Shown: in pieces, positions 1 to 5,682 of the stretch
Position numbering within the stretch: the stretch's first letter is position 1
How the letters are laid out: each line of letters begins with the position of its first letter
Assembly: GCA_003645735.1 (NCBI GenBank)
Contig: QNBQ01000066.1
Coordinates: forward strand, 1-7,385
Direction: 5' to 3'
Origin: Candidatus Poribacteria bacterium
Lineage (GTDB): Bacteria; Poribacteria; WGA-4E; B28-G17
Length of the DNA stretch: 7,385 bases
Position numbers and translations under genes: made by a program
The notes under the pieces: model-generated
Told to the model about the DNA's origin: nothing
What the model saw: the letters and a program-made list of their open reading frames with translations, nothing else
Databases searched by the model: none

Positions 1-297
1 ATAAAGGTCATCCCGCGAGATGCGAAGTGGCATGAGCTCCCCCGAGGGGGGATCATCGATCAACCGGGGACGGCCTTGGCCTACAAAACGGGGAGCTGGA
101 GGTCGTTTAGGCCCGTTTGGAATGAGGAGAAGTGCCGCCACTGCCTGATCTGCTGGATAAGCTGCCCGGACGGAACCATCCTCGTCGATCCCGAGGCGGG
201 GAAGATGATGGGGATCGATTACGACTATTGCAAGGGGTGTGGCATCTGCGCCAAGGTCTGCCCCGCGGGGGCCATCGAGATGAAAAAGGAGGGATGA
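1..297 (+). CDS. porD: Pyruvate (2-oxoacid):ferredoxin oxidoreductase, delta subunit, 5'-partial
   Basis: This is the electron-transfer subunit of a four-subunit 2-oxoacid:ferredoxin oxidoreductase. It passes electrons from the TPP-bound substrate through two [4Fe-4S] clusters to soluble ferredoxin in the cytoplasm. The frame is open from base 1, giving 98 visible residues. Two complete C-x2-C-x2-C-x3-C-P motifs are present: Cys 45/48/51/55 (CRHCLICWISCP) and Cys 77/80/83/87 (CKGCGICAKVCP). Before them lies the typical PorD lead-in, with WHELPRGG near residue 10 and YKTGSWRSFRPVW at about residues 28-40. A TTG at 76 could be read as a start, but the family-like residues upstream of it argue that the real start lies outside the window. 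A fusion to the gamma subunit cannot be excluded. The stop is followed 38 bases later by porA, consistent with one operon. Visible length fits the usual delta subunit of about 100 residues. Confidence 0.93.
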   Translation: MKVIPRDAKWHELPRGGIIDQPGTALAYKTGSWRSFRPVWNEEKCRHCLICWISCPDGTILVDPEAGKMMGIDYDYCKGCGICAKVCPAGAIEMKKEG

Positions 298-320
298 AAG
301 CGGCGGGGCGAATATAGAAG

Positions 321-327
321 GGAGGTG
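321..327 (+). promoter_or_regulatory. Ribosome binding site of porA
   Basis: GGAGGTG lies 8 bases before the ATG at 336 and fits the bacterial anti-SD sequence, which supports that start. The 14-base string GGAGGTGAGCTGAA (321-334) recurs exactly before the second DUF4097-type gene, at 3978-3991. Confidence 0.8.
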
Positions 328-335
328 AGCTGAAG

Positions 336-1520
336 ATGGGAAGGAAGGTTATGGCGCTTGAAGGCAATCAAGCGGTGGCCTTGGCCATGAAGCAGTGTAA
401 GCCGGACGTGGTGGCCGCTTACCCCATAACACCCCAAACCGAGGTGGTTCAATACTTCTCACAGTATGTCCACAACGGCGAGGTTCACACCGAGTTCATA
501 GCGGTGGAGAGCGAGCATTCGGCGATGAGCGCGTGCGTGGGCGCGGCGGCCTCCGGGGCGAGGGCTATGACCGCCACCTCGTCACAGGGCCTGGCTTTAA
601 TGTGGGAGATACTCTACATCGCCGCCGCCCTGAGGCTCCCCATCGTGATGGCCTTGGTCAACCGCAGCCTGTCGGCGAACATCAACATCCACTGCGACCA
701 TTCCGATGCGATGGGGGCTCGCGACACGGGTTGGATACAGCTCTTCAGCGAAAACGCCCAGGAAGCCTACGACAACATGATCCAGGCTGTGAGGATAGCC
801 GAGCATCCGGAGGTCCTGCTGCCGGTGATGGTCAACTACGATGGGTTCATCATCTCGCACTCCGTGGAGACGATGGAGGTCCTGGACGACGAGGACGTGG
901 CGAAGTTCGTGGGGGAAAGGGAGGCGGATATCTCGCTGCTCGACCTCGAGCACCCCGTCACAATGGGGCCCCTGGACTTCACCGACTTCTACTTCGAGCA
1001 CAAGCGCCAGCAGCTTGAGGCGTATAAAGCCGTTCCCAAGGTCATCGAGGAGGTAGGCCGACAATACGGCGAGCTCACCGGCAGGGAATACGGCCTGCTC
1101 GAGGCCTACAGGATGGACGACGCCGAGGTCGCCCTGGTCGTAATGGGATCGGCGGCCGGAACGGCGAAGGTGGCCGTCGACGAGAGGCGCGATTCGGGAG
1201 AGGGCGTGGGGCTGGTCAAGGTGCGCGTCTTCAGACCTTTCCCCGCAAAACAGCTATCCGACCTTCTGGGAAAGGTTAAGGTCGCCGTCGTCCTTGACAG
1301 GGCCACCTCCCCCGGGGCGGAGGGCGGGCCGCTTTACACGGAGGTTCGCTCCGCCCTTTACGACCTCGACAGCAGGCCTCTGACGATGAACGTCATATAC
1401 GGACTGGGGGGAAGGGATATCTCGCTCGAGCATTTCCATCAGATCATGGACTGGGCCTTCGATGCCGCCCGGAAGGGCGAGGTGAGGGAGCCTTTGAGGT
1501 TCGCGGGCGTGAGGGAGTGA
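336..1520 (+). CDS. porA: Pyruvate:ferredoxin oxidoreductase, alpha subunit
   Basis: This is the alpha subunit of pyruvate synthase, which interconverts pyruvate + CoA and acetyl-CoA + CO2 using ferredoxin. It is a 394-residue cytoplasmic protein, the normal length for PorA. Domain I (the pyrimidine-binding side of the TPP site) begins with AAYPITPQTEVVQ at residues 27-39. It includes E59 in VESEHSA, the family's conserved Glu, TSSQG at 81-85 and the DHSDAMGARDTGWIQ stretch at 121-135. The C-terminal transketolase-C-like domain II has RVFRPFP at 297-303 and a closing GLGGRD at 356-361. The start is an ATG eight bases after a strong SD. The gene lies between porD and porB with short gaps, so the three are almost certainly cotranscribed. 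Pyruvate is preferred over branched-chain oxoacids from overall resemblance of alpha and beta; this substrate call is family-based inference. Confidence 0.94.
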   Translation: MGRKVMALEGNQAVALAMKQCKPDVVAAYPITPQTEVVQYFSQYVHNGEVHTEFIAVESEHSAMSACVGAAASGARAMTATSSQGLALMWEILYIAAALRLPIVMALVNRSLSANINIHCDHSDAMGARDTGWIQLFSENAQEAYDNMIQAVRIAEHPEVLLPVMVNYDGFIISHSVETMEVLDDEDVAKFVGEREADISLLDLEHPVTMGPLDFTDFYFEHKRQQLEAYKAVPKVIEEVGRQYGELTGREYGLLEAYRMDDAEVALVVMGSAAGTAKVAVDERRDSGEGVGLVKVRVFRPFPAKQLSDLLGKVKVAVVLDRATSPGAEGGPLYTEVRSALYDLDSRPLTMNVIYGLGGRDISLEHFHQIMDWAFDAARKGEVREPLRFAGVRE

Positions 1521-1521
1521 A

Positions 1522-1532
1522 AAGGAGGTGAT
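1522..1532 (+). promoter_or_regulatory. Ribosome binding site of porB, full anti-SD match
   Basis: AAGGAGGTGAT is complementary over 11 contiguous bases to the canonical bacterial 16S rRNA 3' end. It contains an in-frame GTG (1528) and the start of an in-frame ATG (1531). Both are too close to, or inside, the SD to serve as start codons. The ATG at 1537, eight bases after GGAGG, is therefore the best start. Confidence 0.8.
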
Positions 1533-1536
1533 GAGG

Positions 1537-2472
1537 ATGGCCGCTTTGACCCTGAAGGATTTGATCAAGAGGGAGGAGAGGATAACCCCGGGCCACAGGC
1601 TCTGCCCCGGCTGCGGGGAGGCGCTGTTCATAAGGCAAGCCCTCCTGGCGGTCGATGAGCCCGTGGTGATGGCCGTGGCCACGGGCTGTCTTGAGGTCTC
1701 CACCACCATCTTCCCCTTCACCGCCTGGAGGATACCCTGGATCCACTGCGCCTTCGAGAACGCCGCCTCCACCATCGCCGGGGTGGAAGCCGCTTACAAC
1801 GCCCTTCAAAGGAGAGGGAAGGAACTTCCCCGGATCGTCTTCATGGGGGTGGCGGGCGACGGGGGAACCTATGACATCGGACTCCAGGCCCTCTCCGGGG
1901 CGATGGAGAGAGGCCACAGGATGATCTTCATCTGTCTCAACAACGAGGCCTACTCTAACACAGGCTATCAGCGCTCATCGGCCACCCCCATCGGGGCGCA
2001 TACCACCACATCCCCCGCGGGAAAAGCCATACCCGGAAAGCCCCAGCACAGGAAGAATTTGACCTTCATCATGGCGGCGCACGAGATCCCCTACGTGGCC
2101 CAGACGACCGTGTGGAGGTGGAGAGATGTGGTGGAGAAGGTGAGGAAAGCCGCTCAAGTCGACGGCCCCTCCTTCATCAACGTCCTCTGCCCGTGTGTCC
2201 CCGGTTGGGGGATCAACTCCGATGAAACGGTGGAGATATCCAGGCTCGCCGTGGAAACCTGTGTATGGCCGCTTTTTGAGGTCGAGGAGGGAACCAAGTG
2301 GACGCTCAACTATAGGCCGAAGGAGAAGCTCCCCGTCGAGGAATGGCTCAAGCCTCAGCGGAGGTTCGCCCATCTGTTCAAGGACGAGAAGGGAAGGGAG
2401 GTCATCCGAGCCTTACAGGAACGCGTGGACAAGGAGTGGGAGTTTCTCCTGAGGCTTTGCGGGGAAGGTTGA
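1537..2472 (+). CDS. porB: Pyruvate:ferredoxin oxidoreductase, beta subunit
   Basis: This 311-residue subunit binds the TPP diphosphate/Mg2+ and the catalytic-proximal [4Fe-4S] cluster, and works with PorA. Cluster ligands are expected at C23 and C26 (CPGCG), C51 (GCLEVSTT), and C218 or C220 (CPCVPGW). The TPP-binding motif starts with GDGGTYDIG at residues 107-115 and ends near NNEAYSNTG at 135-143, about 29 residues on, the usual spacing. SSATPIGAHTTTSPAGK (147-163) and IHCAFENAAST (69-79) are typical of pyruvate-type beta subunits. Many PorB proteins read DNEAY where this one has NNEAY, a mild variant. The ATG at 1537 is chosen because the alternative GTG/ATG codons lie in the SD. The gap to porA is 16 bases. 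It is the last gene of the block, followed by a hairpin and a new promoter. Confidence 0.95.
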   Translation: MAALTLKDLIKREERITPGHRLCPGCGEALFIRQALLAVDEPVVMAVATGCLEVSTTIFPFTAWRIPWIHCAFENAASTIAGVEAAYNALQRRGKELPRIVFMGVAGDGGTYDIGLQALSGAMERGHRMIFICLNNEAYSNTGYQRSSATPIGAHTTTSPAGKAIPGKPQHRKNLTFIMAAHEIPYVAQTTVWRWRDVVEKVRKAAQVDGPSFINVLCPCVPGWGINSDETVEISRLAVETCVWPLFEVEEGTKWTLNYRPKEKLPVEEWLKPQRRFAHLFKDEKGREVIRALQERVDKEWEFLLRLCGEG

Positions 2473-2501
2473 GGCGCTGATAAACCCTCCTGAGGGCAGC
2501 C

Positions 2502-2527
2502 GAAGCGGGGGCTCAAACCCCCGCTTC
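2502..2527 (+). terminator. GC-rich hairpin after porB, possible terminator
   Basis: GAAGCGGGGG (2502-2511) pairs perfectly with CCCCCGCTTC (2518-2527) around a 6-base loop (CTCAAA), 29 bases after the porB stop. No T-run follows directly. The first one (TTTT, 2541-2544) starts 13 bases after the stem, so it is not a textbook intrinsic terminator. It may instead slow polymerase, protect the mRNA 3' end or act with Rho. The hairpin is read directly from the sequence; the terminator role is inference from position. Confidence 0.6.
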
Positions 2528-2545
2528 CCCGCCGCATCAGTTTTC

Positions 2546-2554
2546 TGCTATAAT
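2546..2554 (+). promoter_or_regulatory. Extended -10 sigma70-type promoter for the second gene block
   Basis: TGCTATAAT is a perfect extended -10 (TGnTATAAT) in an otherwise GC-rich region. It is placed 38 bases before the ATG at 2592. The best -35 candidate, TTCCCC at 2525-2530 with an 18-base spacer, matches only 3 of 6 consensus bases, as is common with extended -10 promoters. It also lies on the 3' arm of the preceding hairpin. Transcription would start near 2561, giving a leader of about 30 bases that holds the SD GGAGG at 2582-2586. Confidence 0.65.
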
Positions 2555-2591
2555 CTTTCTGTCCCCAAACTCCGAGAGGCGGGAGGGGATG

Positions 2592-2972
2592 ATGTCCAGG
2601 TTCCCCGGCAGATGTCCCTTCTGCGGCGGCGAAACGACGGTTAAAAGGGTGACCTGCCTCAGATGCGGCGCCTCGGTCGAGGGGAGCTTCACGGGATGCC
2701 CCTTCTGCAGGCTTTCGGAGGAAAACCTCAAGCTGATCCTGACCTTCATCAAAAACAGGGGCAACATGCGGAAAACCCAGCAGGACCTCGGAGTATCATA
2801 TCCGGTGCTGAAGCGGATGCTGGAGGAGGCCATAGCCGAGATGGAGGGGGCTTATTCAGCTCATCAGCCGCCCGTCGAAAAGGGGGAGATCATAAGAAAG
2901 CTTGAAAAGGGGGAGATCACCCCGGAACAGGCCATAGAGCTGCTTCAGTCGGAGGGCGATCATGGGCGATGA
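2592..2972 (+). CDS. DUF2089-type zinc-ribbon/HTH protein, putative regulator
   Basis: A 126-residue protein with three CxxC pairs in its first 40 residues: C8/C11 (CPFC), C22/C25 (CLRC) and C36/C39 (CPFC). These indicate zinc-ribbon-like metal binding. A helix-turn-helix-like stretch follows at about 55-80 (GNMRKTQQDLGVSYPVLKRM), and a short SHOCT-like helical module ends the protein at about 98-118 (IIRKLEKGEITPEQAIELL). This order is that of DUF2089 proteins, which are predicted transcription factors, though no target is known here. ATG codons occur at 2589 and 2592. The second is preferred because GGAGG (2582-2586) lies only 2 bases before the first but 5 before the second. It is the first gene after the promoter and overlaps the next gene by 11 bases, so the two are probably translated together. 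It may control its own operon, which is inference. Confidence 0.85.
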   Translation: MSRFPGRCPFCGGETTVKRVTCLRCGASVEGSFTGCPFCRLSEENLKLILTFIKNRGNMRKTQQDLGVSYPVLKRMLEEAIAEMEGAYSAHQPPVEKGEIIRKLEKGEITPEQAIELLQSEGDHGR

Positions 2973-3990
2973 GAGGCTTTCAATACTGAGGATGGTCGCT
3001 TCGGGGAGGATTTCCCCCGAAGAGGGCAAGAGGCTGCTTGAGCTGATCTCCGACCCTTTATCCGAGCTTGAGAGGCTGACCTCATCCCTGACGGCCCTCA
3101 TCGAGCAGCTGGATGAGATCAAAAACCACCTCTCCCAGATCAGAGACGGCCTGATCTGGCACCTCTCCCGCCTTCAGGCCGTAAAAGCCCTATCCCCCGC
3201 GCCCGCCGAGCCTAAAACGAGGAGGCGGGCTAAGAAGGTCGAGAGGAGCAAGGGGAAGCTGATGGTCAAAACCCCGCCCGGGGCGATCCTCTTCATAGAG
3301 AAGAGCGGCGGCAGGGTCGAGATCGGCTCGCACGATCTGGAGGAGCTGTGGGCGGCCGCGAAAGGGGATGAGGAGCTGGACGCCATATGCAGAGGGGAGT
3401 TCATTGAGCTCACATCGGGCCAATCCCACCTCAAGGTGAACGTCCCCGCCTCAGCGCAGGCGGTCAACCTCTCGATGGAGGAGGCGGAGCTCATAACCGC
3501 TCAAGGGCTCGAATGCGACCTCTTCATAAGGGTTAAAGCCGCCGAGGAGATATCGATCAAAAGCTTGAAGGGAGAGCTTTCGATCAGATCCAACGAGTGC
3601 CTGGCGGACATAGAGGGGTGTTCAGGCGAGGTGAAGCTAGGGATACAGTCCGGACAGGTGACCGCCTCCGATCTCGAAGGGGGGTTCACGCTTAAAGGGG
3701 GGAGATGCGACCTGGAGCTTTCCGGGTTCAAGGGCGATGTATACGTCGCGCTGGAGGGAGGGGATATCACGCTGATCGTGCCCAGGGACTACAGCTGTCA
3801 GCTGCAGGCGGGGGTCGAGGAGGGCGTCGTTAAGGCCGACCTGGAGGGGATAAAGGGGATATCGGACAGGTTCGAGGTCGTCCGGCAAACGCCGACCTCG
3901 GTGGAGTTCATAAAGGAGGGAGGGGATAGGAGCGTCAAGATAAGCGTCAAATCGGGGACGATGACGATCAAACCCGAGGAGGTGAGCTGA
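2962..3990 (+). CDS. DUF4097-type (YvlB/LiaX-like) beta-repeat protein with SHOCT-like N-terminus and coiled coil
   Basis: A 342-residue protein in three visible parts. Residues 5-30 form the SHOCT-like module (LSILRMVASGRISPEEGKRLLELI). Residues 31-75 look like an amphipathic coiled coil. A basic linker (KTRRRAKKVERSKGK, 85-99) leads to about 240 residues of short beta-strand repeats with recurring G-x-hydrophobic turns, as in DUF4097 proteins. The final strands include SGEVKLGIQSGQVTASDLEG (221-240) and the ALEGGDITLIVP segment (263-274). There is no signal peptide or membrane segment. LiaX of enterococci and YvlB of bacilli share this module-plus-beta-domain plan and are linked to envelope stress; that role here is by analogy only. 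The SD GGAGGG at 2951-2956 sits 5 bases before the ATG, inside the preceding gene, and the start overlaps that gene. The next gene follows after 2 bases. Confidence 0.82.
   Translation: MGDERLSILRMVASGRISPEEGKRLLELISDPLSELERLTSSLTALIEQLDEIKNHLSQIRDGLIWHLSRLQAVKALSPAPAEPKTRRRAKKVERSKGKLMVKTPPGAILFIEKSGGRVEIGSHDLEELWAAAKGDEELDAICRGEFIELTSGQSHLKVNVPASAQAVNLSMEEAELITAQGLECDLFIRVKAAEEISIKSLKGELSIRSNECLADIEGCSGEVKLGIQSGQVTASDLEGGFTLKGGRCDLELSGFKGDVYVALEGGDITLIVPRDYSCQLQAGVEEGVVKADLEGIKGISDRFEVVRQTPTSVEFIKEGGDRSVKISVKSGTMTIKPEEVS
3977..3985 (+). promoter_or_regulatory. Ribosome binding site for a GTG-started gene
   Basis: AGGAGGTGA lies inside the last codons of the preceding gene. Its GGAGGT core ends 9 bases before the GTG at 3993. 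No ATG is available in a suitable position before residue 6 of this frame, so the SD decides for the GTG start. Confidence 0.72.
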
Positions 3991-3992
3991 AA

Positions 3993-4859
3993 GTGGATGA
4001 GGAGAAGATGATGATCCTCAGGATGCTTCAGGAGGGGCGGATAACCCCCGAGGAGGCGCTGAAGCTGCTGGAGGCGCTGGAGAAGAGGAGGGGGTTTCCG
4101 ACGGATAAGATCGGGAGGGTCATCGAGGAGACCTTCAGCTACATAGGGAACCTGTCCTCGGAGCTGAGGGGCTTTTTCGAGACGGTCTTCGGGCCGGCGG
4201 GCGTCTCCACCTCCATATCGATCCCCCAAGCCGCCTCGCTGGAGATCGACCACCGCGGCGGCAACCTGAGGCTGAGGGGCGTGGAGGAGGGGAGGGATCT
4301 GACCCTCTCCGGGACGGCCAGGCACAGATACGAGGTCGAAAACGGGAAGGTCAAGCTGCACACCGCCCGGGGCGACGCCGAGGTCTCCGTGCCGGCCCAC
4401 GTCTCCGAGCTGAGGGCTGAGATAAGGGGAGGGGGTCTGACGGCGCTCAACCTGTCGATCGGCGGCAGGGTATCGATGCGGTGCGCCGGCGGGTCGGTCG
4501 AGATCAACGGGCTGAGGTGTTCCGAGCTTGAGCTGATGGTGGCCGGGGGAGGGTTGAGCTGTTCGAATTTGAGCGTCGAAGCGGTGAGGGCCGCCGTGGC
4601 CGGCGGAAACCTCAGGGCCGATCTTGGGGATCTCAAAAGCGGCAGGGTGGAGATAGACGTGACCGGCGGGAACGTCGAGCTCAAATTCGGCCCCTCGCCC
4701 GCCTTCTCGATCGAAGGGGAGGTCATAGGCGGCGACCTCTCGCTTGAAAGGGAGCTGGATCAGATCTCCCGCGAGGGGGGGAGGTTCTCCGGATCGATAG
4801 GCGAGGGAGGGGCCGAGATAAAGGTCTCGGTCAGAGGAGGTTATCTCAGGATCAAATAA
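3993..4859 (+). CDS. Second DUF4097-type beta-repeat protein with SHOCT-like N-terminus
   Basis: A 288-residue relative of the preceding gene product. Residues 5-30 hold the same module (MMILRMLQEGRITPEEALKLLEAL). A predicted helical segment (about 38-65) follows, then a beta region to the end. That region is built from units of roughly 19-21 residues, each marked by a GG pair plus a hydrophobic strand. GG pairs fall at 147-148, 166-167, 186-187, 204-205, 225-226 and 246-247, with further ones at 89-90 and 282-283. This regularity suggests a right-handed beta-solenoid. No signal peptide, transmembrane segment or catalytic motif is visible, so a scaffold or binding role is more likely than an enzyme. 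It starts at GTG 2 bases after the previous stop. It lacks the coiled coil and basic linker of its neighbour, so the pair is a diverged duplication or a two-part complex rather than a simple repeat. The molecular function is unknown. Confidence 0.82.
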   Translation: MDEEKMMILRMLQEGRITPEEALKLLEALEKRRGFPTDKIGRVIEETFSYIGNLSSELRGFFETVFGPAGVSTSISIPQAASLEIDHRGGNLRLRGVEEGRDLTLSGTARHRYEVENGKVKLHTARGDAEVSVPAHVSELRAEIRGGGLTALNLSIGGRVSMRCAGGSVEINGLRCSELELMVAGGGLSCSNLSVEAVRAAVAGGNLRADLGDLKSGRVEIDVTGGNVELKFGPSPAFSIEGEVIGGDLSLERELDQISREGGRFSGSIGEGGAEIKVSVRGGYLRIK

Positions 4860-4881
4860 CCGGGAGATAGGGAGGTGCGAG

Positions 4882-5682
4882 ATGGAGAAGAAGATCGGAA
4901 TCATTCACTACAACATCCCCGGCTCGCTCGAGGAGTTCCTGCGCTACGCCAGCGAGACCGGGTATGGATACGTCGAGCTTCAGATATCGGACGTGTGGGG
5001 CCAGGGTGTCGAAAACCCCGAAGCCGAGGCCGAAAAGGTGGCGAAGCTGGTCGAATCCCACGGCCTCAAAGTCTCCGCCTTGAGCGCGGGCAACGATTTC
5101 GTCCTGCTTGACGAGGAGGAGATCAAAAGACAGGTCGAGCGGATGAGGAGGATCTGCGGGCTGGCCAAGATACTGGGGACGAACGTCATAAGGACGGAGG
5201 GGGGCAGGCCTAAAGAGAGCGTCCCACAGGAGAGATGGGCGGAGGCCATAGCGGGCTGTCTGAAGAGATGCCTGGATTTCGCCGAGGAGATGGACATCTA
5301 CTTCGCCCTCGATAACCACGGGCTTGTGACCAACGACGCCGAGCTTCAGGTCAGGATCTTCGAGATGGTCGGCTCCAAAAGGGTCGGGGCGAACCTGGAC
5401 ACGATGAACTACAGATGGTTCGGACACGACCTGGAGACCGTCAAGCGCTTTTACGAGATCATCGCGCCCTACACGCTCCACACCCACATGAAGGACGGCA
5501 GGGGAAGCAGGGGCGAGTATAAGGGCGAGGCGCTGGGCGAAGGGGAGATAGACCTGCTCTACGCCGTCAAATGTCTCAAGGAGGCCGGATACGACGGGGT
5601 CTGGTGTGCCGAATATGAGGGAAGGGAGGACCCCAGGGTCGGCTACAGGAAGTGTTATGAGTGGCTGGTCAAACACGTATGA
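4882..5682 (+). CDS. Sugar-phosphate isomerase/epimerase-like TIM-barrel protein (xylose-isomerase-like/AP-endonuclease-2 superfamily)
   Basis: A 266-residue cytoplasmic TIM-barrel protein of normal family length. The start GIIHYNIPGSLEEFL and YVELQIS (E32) mark the first strands. Candidate metal-site residues, by comparison with D-tagatose 3-epimerase-type enzymes, are D144 (LDNHG), D173 (NLDTMN), H200/H202 (LHTHMKDG) and E244 (CAEYEG). E106 (RTEGGRP) and the GEGEID turn (220-225) are also typical. Most relatives have Glu at position 144 (ENHG), so the Asp here is a conservative change at a probable metal ligand. The substrate cannot be told from sequence; ketose epimerase, inosose-type dehydratase or another sugar isomerase are all possible. 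The ATG follows GGAGGTG (4871-4877) by 4 bases. The gene is 22 bases after the DUF4097-type gene and shares an ATGA overlap with the URO-D-family gene downstream, suggesting a linked step. Confidence 0.86.
   Translation: MEKKIGIIHYNIPGSLEEFLRYASETGYGYVELQISDVWGQGVENPEAEAEKVAKLVESHGLKVSALSAGNDFVLLDEEEIKRQVERMRRICGLAKILGTNVIRTEGGRPKESVPQERWAEAIAGCLKRCLDFAEEMDIYFALDNHGLVTNDAELQVRIFEMVGSKRVGANLDTMNYRWFGHDLETVKRFYEIIAPYTLHTHMKDGRGSRGEYKGEALGEGEIDLLYAVKCLKEAGYDGVWCAEYEGREDPRVGYRKCYEWLVKHV

Noticed and set aside
76..297. TTG at 76 as the start of a small stand-alone ferredoxin
   Set aside because: The same frame is open to base 1 with residues typical of the PorD N-terminus, so this is the tail of a longer delta subunit.
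1528..1536. GTG (1528) or ATG (1531) as the porB start
   Set aside because: Both lie in or directly against the SD (1522-1532); the ATG at 1537 has proper spacing.
1254..1917. Open frames on the - strand opposite porA/porB
   Set aside because: They overlap strongly conserved subunits and have no domain; they are shadows of biased codon use.
3798..4904. A 368-residue open frame on the - strand
   Set aside because: It lies opposite two well-supported genes, is rich in Pro/Leu/Arg as antisense frames of GC-rich genes are, and shows no recognisable motif.
5661..5678. GTG at 5661 as the start of the URO-D-family gene
   Set aside because: It adds six residues not typical of the family and has no SD; the ATG at 5679 gives the usual MTPKERV start and an ATGA overlap.
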